Assembly (NCBI GenBank): GCA_902459845.2
Contig: CABPSV020000010.1
Span: 1-55,998 of the forward strand
DNA: 55,998 nucleotides
Direction of reading: 5' to 3'
DNA from: Hepatocystis sp. ex Piliocolobus tephrosceles
Taxonomy: Eukaryota; Apicomplexa; Aconoidasida; Haemosporida; Plasmodiidae
Part shown: one piece after another, positions 12,097 to 24,000 of the stretch
How the letters are laid out: every line of letters starts with the position of its first letter
Numbering within the stretch: position 1 is the stretch's first letter
The notes under the pieces: generated by a model
Told to the model about the DNA's origin: nothing
The model's input: only the letters and a program-made list of their open reading frames with translations
Database searches by the model: none
Position numbers and translations under genes: made by a program

Positions 12097-13567
12097 ATTT
12101 TTTTATAATTTTTTTACGTACAATATATGTTTTGTACATATAATGTTGTAAATTTTATAATATAGTAAAAAAAAAATAAAAAAAAAAAAAAAATAAATAA
12201 AAAAAAAAAAAAAACTATATATTATTTTATCCACTTTTTTTTTGAATGTACTTCCATACAAACTTATCCATTTTACGTCGATTGTCATTTCCTCACTTGT
12301 GTTATTTATATATAAATCATATAAATATGCATATACATACTATATATATATATATATATATATTATATGTGTATACATATGTGTATATAATGTAATGTAT
12401 GTACTTTTTTTTTTATTTTTTTACTTTATCATAGTTTTTTCTTCTTCCTGCTTTTATTATTTTCATTATTATAATTTTTTCATAATTTTGAATAATATAG
12501 CATCTTTTTTATTTTTTTTTTAATTTTTGCATTAAATGAAAATTACAATTTTTTGAACGACTTCACATTTATGTACATGTATGATAAAAACATAGCTTTA
12601 TGTTTTTTTTATATATATATATTTTTTTTTTTTTTTTGCTCAACATCCATCGTTTGTTTACCATTAGTATAATAAAAAATAATTAAAAATAAATGCCAAA
12701 AAATAATTGCATAAATAAGCTAAAAAAAAAAATTATAAAAACGTATCAAAACATAACATACCAAAACGTAAACACAAAAACATGCAAAAAAATTAATACT
12801 AAAACGCGTGAAAAACAAATACAAAAAGTGTCCTAAAAAGTGTCCTAAAAAGTGTCACAAAAAGTGTTCCAAAAAGTTTCCCAAACAGTCTCCCAAAAAA
12901 TGTGCCAAAAAATGTGCTAAAAATTGTACCAAAAAATTGTACCAAAAAATTGTACCAAAAAATTAATACTAAAACTACAAAAAATGTGCCAAAAAATAAA
13001 TATAAAAGCATGTGAAGAGTAATACACTTAAAAAATCAAAGCTATGGAAATATTAACAAAAACAAATTCAAAGTGAAACGAACTACATTTAAAAAAAAAT
13101 AAAAATTTAGACTTTATAATGTTTTTAAAATAAAAATAGTGTTAAAAATTAACGTTAAGAATGTGTTAAAGTTATTACTTATTAGTTTTTTTTTGTTTCA
13201 CTAATCGCTCGGTTGGCTGTTTTACCACTATAGCAATACATATATATATATTTGTATATATAATATTTATATTTATATTTATATTTATATTTATATTTAT
13301 ATTTATATTTATATTTATATTTATATTTATATTTATATTTATACTTATTTTATATATTTTATATGTTTTTTTTTTTTTTTTGCATTTTCATGTAAAGCCC
13401 CATTCATTCTGAAACAAGAGCATTAACTTATAAATATTACGCAAAAAAAAAAAAAAAATATCAGAAACAATCGTCTTGCTATAATTTATTTTATAAGTAA
13501 ACAAACAACCACTGTCCATCTATACAATATCCATTTTTTTTTTTTTTTTTTTTTTTTTTAACACAAC
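12097..13567. other. Divergent intergenic region (TBC gene / TRAPPC1)
   Basis: This region is shared by the upstream flanks of the minus-strand TBC gene and plus-strand TRAPPC1. It contains a TA microsatellite (12340-12362), a degenerate repeat related to aaaaagtgtcc (12826-12990), an ATTTAT hexamer array (13262-13343) and a poly-T tract (13534-13559) ending just before the TRAPPC1 start. A GC-richer spot at 13197-13235 (cgctcggttggctg) has no assigned role. Confidence 0.6.
13262..13343. repeat. ATTTAT hexamer array
   Basis: A near-perfect 6-bp tandem repeat of about 13 copies in the upstream flank of TRAPPC1. Confidence 0.85.
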
Positions 13568-14179
13568 ATGTTGGCTGAGAAGGGCACAGGAGATGTTGAA
13601 AATATAACAGGTTATTACTACTTTTATATTTTTTACAAAAACCAATGCATTTATAGTATTAACTTAAGTGTAAATGATAAAACTAGCACTGATATAAATA
13701 ATAAAAATGAAGGGAAAAAAAACGAAATTGAAAAATTGTTACTCGGATCTATATATGCAATTAATTACTTATGTTTTAATATACAACCAAATAGAAAAAT
13801 AAAAAACCTATACAAATCAATTGAAAGTACAAACAAAAATATAAAAATTAATACAAATACAAATATAAAAATACACAACCAAAATATTCTCAATACACAA
13901 AGCAACTTACATGTTGGTAATTTCAACACTTTTAATACCCCTTTATATAAGTTACATTACTTTGAATCATTAACAGGTTATTTATTCGTTAACATATTCT
14001 ATGTGTTGTTATATGTAATCATATACATACATATATACTTTTTTACATTTTTATATATAAACTAAATTTCATTTTTTTTTACGTTTATCACGTAGAATGT
14101 ATGTTGGTAAAACACATACTTAAAATGGAGCCCAACATATGTTATTATGTGAAAAATAACTGCAGTGGTGTGCATTATG

Positions 14180-14210
<31 letters not shown>

Positions 14211-14372
14211 TTATATAGTACGTACATATGTATGTGTTTTTTTTTTTTTTTTTTTTAGCTTATAAATTTGTTATAATTACAGATAAGAATGTCCCAAGTT
14301 TATCAGCTTTTTTAAAAGATATTTATAAAACCATTTTTCTTGATTTAGTAGTTTTAAATCCTCTTTATAATG

Positions 14373-14424
<52 letters not shown>

Positions 14425-14619
14425 AGTAAAAAAAAAAAAAATTTATCTATAAGTAACCTTTTTTTTTTTTTTTTTTTTTTTTTTTTGCCGAACTAACTTA
14501 GCATAAATTGGTTTCATTTATTTATTTTATTTATTCACTTATAGGTAGGAGATGAAATAAAAGACAAGGCATTTGATGAAAAAATTTTAAAACTTATAGA
14601 AGCACTAGCAGTTGTATGA
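13568..14619 (+). CDS. TRAPPC1/Bet5-like subunit of the TRAPP vesicle-tethering complex
   Basis: TRAPP acts at the Golgi as a tether and as the exchange factor for Rab1; TRAPPC1 is one of its small longin-like core subunits. Three exons (13568-13976, 14259-14371, 14545-14619) join in phase to 198 residues, against about 145 in human. The extra length is an Asn/Lys-rich insert (about residues 80-115). Diagnostic features in order are the opening strands YYYFYIFYKNQC, the helix start EKLLLGSIYAINYL, the motif YKLHYFES, then across intron 1 YKFVIITD, and the helix SLSAFLKDIYKTIF with LVVLNPL. These align without gaps to the YKLHYFET-TG-K-V-NTD signature. Intron 2 is dominated by a poly-A and a poly-T tract. 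The neighbouring TBC gene acts in the same Rab-dependent traffic. Confidence 0.88.
14374..14486. repeat. Poly-A / poly-T inverted pair inside TRAPPC1 intron 2
   Basis: About 47 A (14376-14422) are followed about 40 bases later by about 26 T (14461-14486), all within the intron 14372-14544. The two tracts could pair in the pre-mRNA. Confidence 0.75.
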
Positions 14620-14666
14620 TTAATTTTTGAATTTCGATAAATATTGCAAAATTTATGTTTTTTTAT

Positions 14667-14704
<38 letters not shown>

Positions 14705-15074
14705 CACTTCTTCTTTTTCTCCCTCCCCCTGTCGCTCGATCATCCGTTTTTTTCTTGTAAATGCTTGTATATATTTGTACATTTATATACATATATGTAT
14801 ATATTTATTTTTTCTTTTTACCAATTTGTACATTCTGTTACAATTGTATACTATCCGTTTGCAATTTAATATAACGCAACGAACTGTAACTAATATCGAA
14901 TACGATATATATATATAAACGGCATAATTTTACTATTTTTTTTTTGTTTTTTTTTTTTGTTTTTTTTTTTATTTTTTTTGTACTTACAAATACATACTCA
15001 TGTCATGTGAAAAGTATATTATACGCGCCAACCATTGTACCGTTCTCTTTAAATATCACGTTTGAAAAAAAAAA
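14620..15074. other. Intergenic region TRAPPC1 - PrimPol
   Basis: Two tandemly oriented genes are separated by 455 bases with a poly-T tract (about 14670-14702), TA repeats and a slightly GC-richer leader (15010-15060) before the PrimPol start. No gene is seen. Confidence 0.6.
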
Positions 15075-18000
15075 ATGGTAATATCGGCTGATACATTTTA
15101 TTCCAAAAAAAAAAATAATATATCATTGATCGATAAAGTTATAAATAAATATGACATTTTAAAAAAAATAGATAGTTTGAGCGAATTAAATTTTCAAGAT
15201 ATAGAAAAAAAAGTATTTTATAAACAACATAATGTTCTTTCTTATTATAAAAAAGTTATTGATAGTAAGTTGGTAAATTACCATAAGGACAATAATACAA
15301 ATGACATAAACAGTAGCAAAGTTTATATAAACAAAGACATAGTAAACAAAATAAAAAATAATATCTTTATATATACAGAAGAATTAGAAAGTTCAAAGAG
15401 AAGTTTCGTTTTGGATAGTTTACATAATTTTTTAAAATTTTATTGCTCTTATGCAGTATCATTAAATCAAATATACTTTGAAGAACAAGAAAAAACGAAA
15501 GAGAATCAAATAGTTAGTGAGCAAGTTAAATTCAACGAGCAAGCGAAAACAAACGAAAAAACGAAAACAAACGAAAAAACGAAAACAAACGAACAAACGA
15601 AAACAAACGAACAAGCGAAAACAAACGAACAAGCGAAAACAAACGAACAAGCGAAAACAAACGAAAAAACGAAAACAAACGAACAAACGAAAACAAACGA
15701 ACAAGCGAAAACAAACGAACAAGCGAAAACAAACGAACAAGCGAAAACAAACGAACAAGCGAAAACAAACGAACAAGCAAAAACAAACGAACAGGCGAAA
15801 ACAAACGAACAAGCGAAAACAAACGAACAAGCAAAAACAAACGAACAGGCGAAAACAAACGAAAAAACGAAAAAAAACGAAGACACAAAACCAACTGAAC
15901 AAACCAAAACAAGTACACAACCCGTAAATATCAACAAAAAAAATATAACAAATGAACGTGATATGCATTTATATGAACTAATAATATCGAACGAAAACAG
16001 GTGGCTTTTTTTTGACATTGAGTATGATGTTGTAAATAATTATGAAAATAAAGATACTATATTATTTATATTTTTAATAGAATTATGTTTATTTACTTAT
16101 CATTTTTTTAATATAAAAATTTGTTTAAATGATGTAATTATATTAGATAGTTCAACAAATAAAAAAATCTCTTTTCATATAATTGTTAAAAATATACATG
16201 TACTTCTTTTAGATAATTATTATTATTATTTAATAGATTATTGTTATTTTTTTTTAAGTAAAAAAAATAACAGTTACAACAATTTTTATGATATTTATAA
16301 GGAAAAACAAAAAAAACTGAATAAACAAACAATCATTATCCAACAATCCAAAAAACACAAAACAGATGATACATTTAAAGAAGAAGAAGAAGAAGAAGAA
16401 GAAAAAAAAAAAAAATATTTGTTACTTTTTCAAAATGAACAATTTTTAAAATATTTTGTTGATTTGTTCATAAGTTATATTACCAAATCGATTGAAAAAA
16501 ATGAAGACACATATAAAATAAATCCTTCAACATTTGTTATTAATAACAATAATAAAAAACATGTAAAACTATCAAATTTAAATAATATATGTACCGATGA
16601 CTTAAATGTAACTGAAGAATTTAATGAAAAATTTAATGAAAAATTTAATGAAAAATTTAGTGAAAAATTTAATGAAAAATTTAATGAAAAATTTAGTGAA
16701 AAATTTAATGAAAAATTTAATGAAGAATTTAATGAAAAATTTAATGAAGAATTTAATGAAGAATTTAATGAAAAATTTAATGAAGAATTTAATGAAAAAT
16801 TTAATGAAGAATTCGATGAAGGGGTGGTTGTTCATAGAGATAATAAAAAGAAAAATAACAACACCTACGAACAAGAAATAATAAACAACATAGCTATAAC
16901 AGAGGATGTAAAAAAAAAACAAAAGTTAACAGCTAATACCAAAAATATGTATGAGACAAAAATATCAAATTCGTTGAGCTCCTCTATAAGTGATATTATT
17001 GGAAATGAAGATTTTCTTTTTTGGATTCAAAACAATAGTCCATGTTCAACCAGAAAAGAAAAACGGAAGTTAGATCATAGCAATAAATTCTATGAAAACA
17101 GTTTTTTTGAAAATGAAAAAAAATATAAGATTACTAAATTAAAAGATAATACAAACGAATATTTTATTTTATACAATCATACATTAGAAGTTGTAATAAA
17201 ACATTACATATATATTTTAAAAAATAAATATACTCAAAAAGGAATTGATTTAATTAATAATTATATTATTTTACTTTATGCTATAAAAGAAGAAGATAAA
17301 CTTGATAAAAAGATTAAGAGAAGATGTAGTACAGGTAGTACTGGTAGTACTGACAGTACTAGTAGTATGGGTAGTATGGTTAGTACTGAAAGTAATGAAA
17401 GTAATGATAGTATTTGTGGGAGTCCTTATAATGCTAAAACTGATAATAATAATTCAATATTCTTAAAATGTATAATAGATCATTCAGTATACAGTAGAAA
17501 CAGGAATTTTCGAATGGTTTTTTCAAGTAAAAAAAATAAAAATAATAAACTGCTTTTAAGCAAATTTAACACAAAACAATATAATACAACAAATATACAT
17601 AATTTAATATTAAAAAGTTTAGTTACCTACTATACTTCAACTGATTGTAATTATCAGATAGATGAAGACGATCTTATTTACAATCAGGAAGTAAATAAAA
17701 TCGATTCATTAATAGACAAAGATAGATTGTCGTCAATTAAAATTCATATCAGTAATAGTGGTAAAAATATAGACAATAGTAACAGAGACAGAAACAATAG
17801 CAACAGAGACAGAAACAATAGCAGCAGAGACAGAAACAATAGCAACAGAGACAGAAACAATAGCAGCAGAGACAAAGACAGTAATAACAACAATAAGAAC
17901 ATAGACATGAGCAACAAATTCAATATAAAACCTCTTTTAAAATCTAATACGATACACCCAGAACATATTAATAATGTATTAAAAATTATATTTTTTTGGA

Positions 18001-18875
18001 ATTTTCAACTATATAAAAGTTTTAAAAAAAATAAAATTTATTTAAAAAAATATAAACAAGAAATAATGAAATGCTATTTTTATAAAATTGTGTACATTTA
18101 TAATCATTTAAAATATGAAGAATGGCAAAAAACATATGATCAAAAATTAATTGAAAACTCTTTAAATGTGTTTAATTACAAGGAGGTGAAAAATGTATTT
18201 ACAAACAACAATGTTTCTCTTATAAATCAGAAGGAACAAATAACTTCTTCTATTCATAATAAACATTGTAGCAAAAATTATACTGATATATGCAATGGTG
18301 ACGTATGTAGTAGTACTTTGAATAATAGTAACATAACTGAGAAGGGTTTTGGTGATAATGATATATTTGAGAGGGTTTTTGGTGATGGTAACATAAGTGA
18401 GGGGAGTGTTGATTATAGTTTTATAACTGAAAAAAAATTTTATAATAGTAACATATTTGAGAGAGTTTTTTATGATAGTTATATGACTGACAGTACTAAC
18501 CCACACACAAATTTAACAGAAAAAAACCAATATACAAATTATGACCACTTAGACAAATACGATGTATTATTTTTAAAAAATAAAGAATTTTTTAATTACG
18601 TTTTAAATGAATATAATATAAATATAAATAATGATAAAGAATTAGATCCACAAGGAATAATAAATTATTTTATACATTCCATTTCGTACAATAACGATGA
18701 ATATGTATTAAATTTTAAAGATAATAAGTTTTGCAAAAATAAAAATCTTATACATAAATCAAATCATATTTATATTATTTATAATTTTGATGAAAATTTA
18801 TTTGTACAAAAATGTTATGACAGTGACTGCTATCATTACATTTCAGATATATATTATTTGTCGGAAGAATTGTAA
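15075..18875 (+). CDS. PRIMPOL: PrimPol (CCDC111)-type DNA primase-polymerase
   Basis: PrimPol is an archaeo-eukaryotic primase that can both prime and extend DNA and restarts stalled forks in the nucleus or organelles. The reading frame is a single exon of 1266 residues, against about 560 in human; the excess is low-complexity inserts. The catalytic motifs are present: DIE at residues 314-316, the S-x-H motif in ISFHIIV (near 364), and the third Asp at 802 in IIDHSVYSRNRNFR, followed by SSKK. The C-terminal UL52-type zinc knuckle is complete: Cys1220, His1227, Cys1247, Cys1252. The repeat inserts are NEQAKT hexapeptides (about 154-265), NEKF tetrapeptides (about 514-580) and RDRNNS units (about 900-935). 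The start follows an A-rich leader, and no targeting peptide is obvious. The gene is convergent with the MSH1-like repair gene. Confidence 0.93.
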   Translation: MVISADTFYSKKKNNISLIDKVINKYDILKKIDSLSELNFQDIEKKVFYKQHNVLSYYKKVIDSKLVNYHKDNNTNDINSSKVYINKDIVNKIKNNIFIYTEELESSKRSFVLDSLHNFLKFYCSYAVSLNQIYFEEQEKTKENQIVSEQVKFNEQAKTNEKTKTNEKTKTNEQTKTNEQAKTNEQAKTNEQAKTNEKTKTNEQTKTNEQAKTNEQAKTNEQAKTNEQAKTNEQAKTNEQAKTNEQAKTNEQAKTNEQAKTNEKTKKNEDTKPTEQTKTSTQPVNINKKNITNERDMHLYELIISNENRWLFFDIEYDVVNNYENKDTILFIFLIELCLFTYHFFNIKICLNDVIILDSSTNKKISFHIIVKNIHVLLLDNYYYYLIDYCYFFLSKKNNSYNNFYDIYKEKQKKLNKQTIIIQQSKKHKTDDTFKEEEEEEEEKKKKYLLLFQNEQFLKYFVDLFISYITKSIEKNEDTYKINPSTFVINNNNKKHVKLSNLNNICTDDLNVTEEFNEKFNEKFNEKFSEKFNEKFNEKFSEKFNEKFNEEFNEKFNEEFNEEFNEKFNEEFNEKFNEEFDEGVVVHRDNKKKNNNTYEQEIINNIAITEDVKKKQKLTANTKNMYETKISNSLSSSISDIIGNEDFLFWIQNNSPCSTRKEKRKLDHSNKFYENSFFENEKKYKITKLKDNTNEYFILYNHTLEVVIKHYIYILKNKYTQKGIDLINNYIILLYAIKEEDKLDKKIKRRCSTGSTGSTDSTSSMGSMVSTESNESNDSICGSPYNAKTDNNNSIFLKCIIDHSVYSRNRNFRMVFSSKKNKNNKLLLSKFNTKQYNTTNIHNLILKSLVTYYTSTDCNYQIDEDDLIYNQEVNKIDSLIDKDRLSSIKIHISNSGKNIDNSNRDRNNSNRDRNNSSRDRNNSNRDRNNSSRDKDSNNNNKNIDMSNKFNIKPLLKSNTIHPEHINNVLKIIFFWNFQLYKSFKKNKIYLKKYKQEIMKCYFYKIVYIYNHLKYEEWQKTYDQKLIENSLNVFNYKEVKNVFTNNNVSLINQKEQITSSIHNKHCSKNYTDICNGDVCSSTLNNSNITEKGFGDNDIFERVFGDGNISEGSVDYSFITEKKFYNSNIFERVFYDSYMTDSTNPHTNLTEKNQYTNYDHLDKYDVLFLKNKEFFNYVLNEYNININNDKELDPQGIINYFIHSISYNNDEYVLNFKDNKFCKNKNLIHKSNHIYIIYNFDENLFVQKCYDSDCYHYISDIYYLSEEL
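15535..15872 (+). repeat. 18-bp coding array (NEQAKT hexapeptide) in PrimPol
   Basis: About 19 copies of an 18-bp unit (aacgaacaagcgaaaaca with few substitutions) encode NEQAKT/NEKTKT. Variation is limited to a handful of positions, a sign of recent expansion or homogenisation. It precedes the first catalytic motif. Confidence 0.9.
16612..16818 (+). repeat. 12-bp coding array (NEKF/NEEF) in PrimPol
   Basis: About 17 copies of a 12-bp unit, aatgaaaaattt with a/g exchanges, encode NEKF, SEKF and NEEF tetrapeptides. The array lies between the second and third catalytic motifs. Confidence 0.9.
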
Positions 18876-18985
18876 GTTTAAATGGGTGCGTTTTTTTTTT
18901 TGTGAAAGTTAAAGTGAAAGTGAGGAAAAAAAAAACAAAAAGGCAAAAAAAAAACAAAAAATAAGGTAAAATAATAACAAAAAAT

Positions 18986-19262
18986 TTGTTAAAAGTAAGA
19001 CTAAAGAAAACAAAAAATAGTGTTAAAAATAGGGTTAAAAATAGGGTCAAACATAAGGTCAAACATAAGGTCAAAAATAAGGTCAAAAATAAGGTCAAAA
19101 ATAAGGTCAAAAATAAGGTTATAAATAAGGTCAAAAATAAGGTCAAAAATAAGGTTATAAATAAGGTCAAAAATAAGGTCAAAAATAAGGTTATAAATAA
19201 GGTCAAAAATAAGGTCAAAAATAAGGCTAAGTTAAATATGGTAAAAAAAAGGTCAAGTTAAA
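18986..19262. repeat. 12-bp array between PrimPol and the MSH1-like gene
   Basis: The unit aataaggtcaaa, with the variants ggttat and agggtt, repeats about 20 times in the 598-bp gap between the two convergent stop codons (18875 and 19474). The remainder of the gap is A-rich and ends in a poly-T tract (19351-19383). Open frames through the array are repeat artefacts. Confidence 0.85.
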
Positions 19263-19348
19263 TATGGTAAAAAAAAAGGTAAGAGAAGCGTACGTATATG
19301 CAAAGTAACGAATAGATAAAACAACAATTAAAAGAGCTGTCCCATGTA

Positions 19349-19384
<36 letters not shown>

Positions 19385-19473
19385 AGCATAAGGAAATACA
19401 CAAAACAGTTCATATTACATCACATTTTTACCATTTATTTTCAATTCGACTGCTTTTATTTTTTTAACGTTTT

Positions 19474-20960
19474 TCACTTTGATATAATGTTATATCTATT
19501 CATTTTTAATAAGTTTGTCAACTCCTTTTCATATTTTGCAGCTATTATTTTATTATCTACATGAAATAATAATGTATAAAATACATTTAAATCAATTTTA
19601 TAATTTAATAAAGTGTTTTTTTTAGGATTTTTTAAAAGACTTTTATTGTTTAATAAATTTCTTGTATGACGTTTTAGTCTTTCAGAAATGTTATCACTTA
19701 TACCTATATAAAAATATGGTTTATTTTCTTTTTTCGTGAAAATTGTAAGAATATAAACTATACTTTTATTTTTAAAAAAAATTGGAGTATCTTCATTCAT
19801 TTCTATTTTTGATATTTTTTTACAAAAAGCTTTTTCAATTTTATTAATTATATTATTTAATTCTTTTTCGTATATCTTATTATTTTTTTCTATATCTAAA
19901 TGGCTACTATTTATATTTACTTCGTTTTTTTCAATTTCAGTAAAATCGTCATTTTTATTACTTTCGATGTAACTACTGCCATTTTCATTCTTGTTGTTGA
20001 TTACAGTTGTGTCTTTATTACATTCACTAGTAATTAACTTACCCAAATCAAAATTATAATTTAATAAAATATTTTGTGTATCCATATTTTCCAAATTTTG
20101 TAACATATCTTGTTCATATTCTGCCAAAATATTTACTCTCTCATTTTTTCCATTTTTACTTAAATCATTTTGATTCATAAAATTATCAAAAAAATAACTT
20201 AACTTTATTTTTTTATCATTTTTTTTATTTTTTATGTAATTTAAAAATTTATAATATAATATATTATTTAAATTATGAATAAATCTATATTTTTTTTCAT
20301 ACACTTTTAATAAACTAAAAACGTCATTATCCATGTTGGTATAACGACATGTTTCTAATGCCTCGCTGTTTTTACATATTCCATTCTCAAGTATCGCACT
20401 ACCTTCTTCTTTTTGTTCTTTAATATAATTTATATTTTCATTAATTCTTTTAAAAACAATATTTTTACTATGATAAATCTTTTTCAGTAAATCATAATTG
20501 TGTGTGATTATTATACCACAATATTTTTTTAAGTAATCCGCAATGGCACTAATAATGACTAAAAATAAAAAAAAAAAAAAAAAAAAAAGGACAAAAGGAC
20601 AAAAACACATACAATAATAAGGGTTGAAAAAAAAAAGACGAAAAACAAAAAATAGTGAGCAAAAAAAAAAAAAAATAAAATAAACACACATGTATCATCT
20701 TACTTGCATTGTCCAAGGGTGTTGTAGCTATACAAGGCTCGTCGAAAAGAATAAAAACTTCATTGCCACTGTAAAGCTTCTTATCAATCAAATAATGTCC
20801 TTTTATTTCTTCTATGATCGAGTTTATATAATAAGTTTGTTCTCTAAATAATGACATATTTTCAATTTGTTCTTTATAATTTACATTTTTCAAACTATAA
20901 AATTCCCTAAATTTTGATATAATACTTGTTTTGTTGCAAGGTGCGTACATACCTGATAAC

Positions 20961-21005
<45 letters not shown>

Positions 21006-24000
21006 CAAAGAGGTAAATAGGGAAAGAAATACAGGGGTAGAGATAGAGGTGATAAGTAGCAGACAGACGAGTGTTACAAATCCAATCAAGAGTCAAAAAA
21101 AAAAAAAAAAAAAAAAAAATACCAATGCAAAACGTGAATACACACAGATACGTAATAAAAACATACCCAAATTGGCCAAAAAGAGTATACACAATATAGT
21201 AAAAGATAACGTCGTTTTTCCACTCATATTTTCCCCAGTCAGTAAAATGAAATTATTTTTTTTTAAAAACACGTCATATTTTATAACATTTTTTTTAGTT
21301 ATATTATATGGCCTTGCTCCAGTAATATATGTAATACTATCATTAACATAATTTCGTTGATTATATATTTTTTTTACTTCTTCTATTAATTCTGTGTCAA
21401 CACTTTTAAGTATATTTTTTTTTTCTTCTTTTTCTAAATTTATGTAATCAGATCCAGTTTTATCATTTAATAAATCATTTTTCATAATATTTTTATTTTC
21501 CACATCTTCATTTTTTTTCTTTACATAAATATTCGTCTCAACAGTTCCCTCTTCATTGTATAAACATTTCTGCATATAAAAAAGCTTCTCTTGAAGTTCT
21601 TGAAATGTTTTTTGTTCGTATGTTACCATTAAGTGTTTACAGATGGGTAGTTCCCAATTACGTTTTATGCTATTGATCGTGTGGTTGTACAAGGCCTAAA
21701 AATAATAAAAAAATGTATACAGTATGGGTTGTGTTGGGTTGTGTTGTTTTGTGCACATGTACACAACATATGCTTACATGCTTACATGCTTACATACATA
21801 TATATGTGCTTATGCACAAGGTATAACCACAAATATAATGCCCAAATAATGCAATAACGTATAATACCAACATAGTGACATAATGAAAGACTATAATAAT
21901 AGTTATAAAAACAAACGCACCTGAATTATCTGAAGAAAGTTCGATACAAAGGAAAGTATATGAACAGACGAAGATAACTGCATATTAATGTTTTTTATTA
22001 TTTCATTAATTTTTTTTTTTTTTCTATCAATTGCTAAAAGATAATTTCTAATATGTTGCTGCACTTCCGCTGTTACATAAATGTTTTTCATAGTATCTGA
22101 TTTTTTATTTAAAGGATGAAAAAAGTGAAAACTTTGTTCATTTTGTTCGTTTTTTTCATTTGGTTTGATTGAGTCAATTCGGTTAGGTAACATGTCATCA
22201 TCTCCCATTTGACCAGATAAAATATAAGTCCCCATTTCGAATGTTGACCCATTTTTTTTTATATTTTTTTTTTTATTTTTTTTTTTTATTCCTATAATAT
22301 CATTGTTATTATCAATTTTTAATACCTTATTTAATAACTCTATGTCATACGTTTTTTTTCCTTCGTTATATTCTCCATAATGGACCAAAACAGCTTGTAA
22401 AAGTTCATTTCTTTTTTTTTCTATATCTTTATTATATTCAGTTAATATATTATCATTGATAATATTATATGTATCATTTTCATGATAATAAACAAAATCA
22501 TTAAATAAATTTAAATCAGATGTATACGTAAAATTAGATGTAGATAAATTCAAATTAGTTTTTAAAATTTTCTGAATGTTTATTAACAGTTCATAAAATT
22601 TTATTATATTTAATTTAAACGAATTTTGATGATTTAATACATGAAATATAGATACTAAAAATGAAAAATGATAATTTTTTATACATTTTAATACCCCTTC
22701 TATATTAATTAAAATTTTTTTTAAAATATTATGATCAGCTTTAAAATTAGACAACAATGTTATAACAATATTATTCCGAAATGGTCTAACATTAGGAATA
22801 ATTAAATTTTGTATATTATTAAAAATAAATTCATTTATATATCTTATATGTTTTGTAATTTCGAAAGGAGGATAAAAAAGAAATAAATTTTTAAAAAATT
22901 CCAATGATTCAGCTATGTTAATACTTTTAGAGTCATTATTATTTACATCTATTACATTATAAAATAAATAATTGTTACGATTTTCATAATAAGTATTTTG
23001 TTTATATATTCCCATGTTATAACTAGTAAATATATTTAAAGGTGTACAATAAGAAGAATATGAATAATTAAAATTATTTTTTTCTGAAAAGGAACTTTCA
23101 TCATTTGTTTTATTTTTTTTTTTACATTTTTCTTGATTATTTTCATTTATGATTTCATTGTTTATGTTTCTTTCGGACACATCTTGATCCGTTCCAGTTG
23201 TGTATGTCCCAACTGCAATTGTGTTACCACTTTTCTCATCACTTGGTATAGGTGTACTATCTTCCAAAACTTTTTTGTCTGTACTATTCACGTTTATACT
23301 TCCATTAGAAGGTAATACATGTTTTATGTTAAAAACACTTTTGTTTTTAATAAGCCGAAATAGCCCATGTATATTTACCTGTTTTTTTAATTTCTCTAAA
23401 ATAAACATATGAAAATTTAAACTATTATTAAAATTATTAAATAAATAATAATTTTCAATTTGAAATAGTTGAGTTATTTTTTTGGTAAAATTTGTATTAT
23501 TATGTTGATGTATATATACTTTTAAAAAATTGCTATTTTTTAAATATATATTTAAAACATCAAATGTTATATTATCATATATAGCAATAGTTTTTAAACT
23601 TAAATTTATTTTACTAAGAGAAAAAATATTTTTACTTTCTATATATATACATACTATTTCTTTAATGTCAATATAATTATCCAAATCATATGAATTAAAA
23701 AAACTGTTATTTAATGATTCTGTACTTGTCTTTATACAATCATTCGTTTTAGTCCAATTATAATCATTTGTGCTGATATTATTTATAACACTATTTTTAT
23801 TACAACTGTTATTAATTTGTGTCGATTCGGGTAAGTTATTGCTAAATGTAGTAGAATCAGTTTCTGTAGTTATACCATTTTCTGATAAATTATTAATACT
23901 ATTATAATACTGTATATTATTTAAATAAATTGGATATTCTGGAGTAACAATCTGAGAAAGATATCTTTTTTTTAATTGTAAAGACTTTTCATTCATTTCT

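Noticed and set aside
15462..16018. Several open frames on both strands over the PrimPol hexapeptide array
   Set aside because: The 18-bp unit has no stop in several frames; only the frame continuous with the PrimPol motifs is supported.
18775..19261. Leu/Thr/Phe-rich minus frame and Lys/Val/Asn-rich plus frame in the PrimPol-MSH1 gap
   Set aside because: Both are readings of the 12-bp intergenic array, with no splice or start support.
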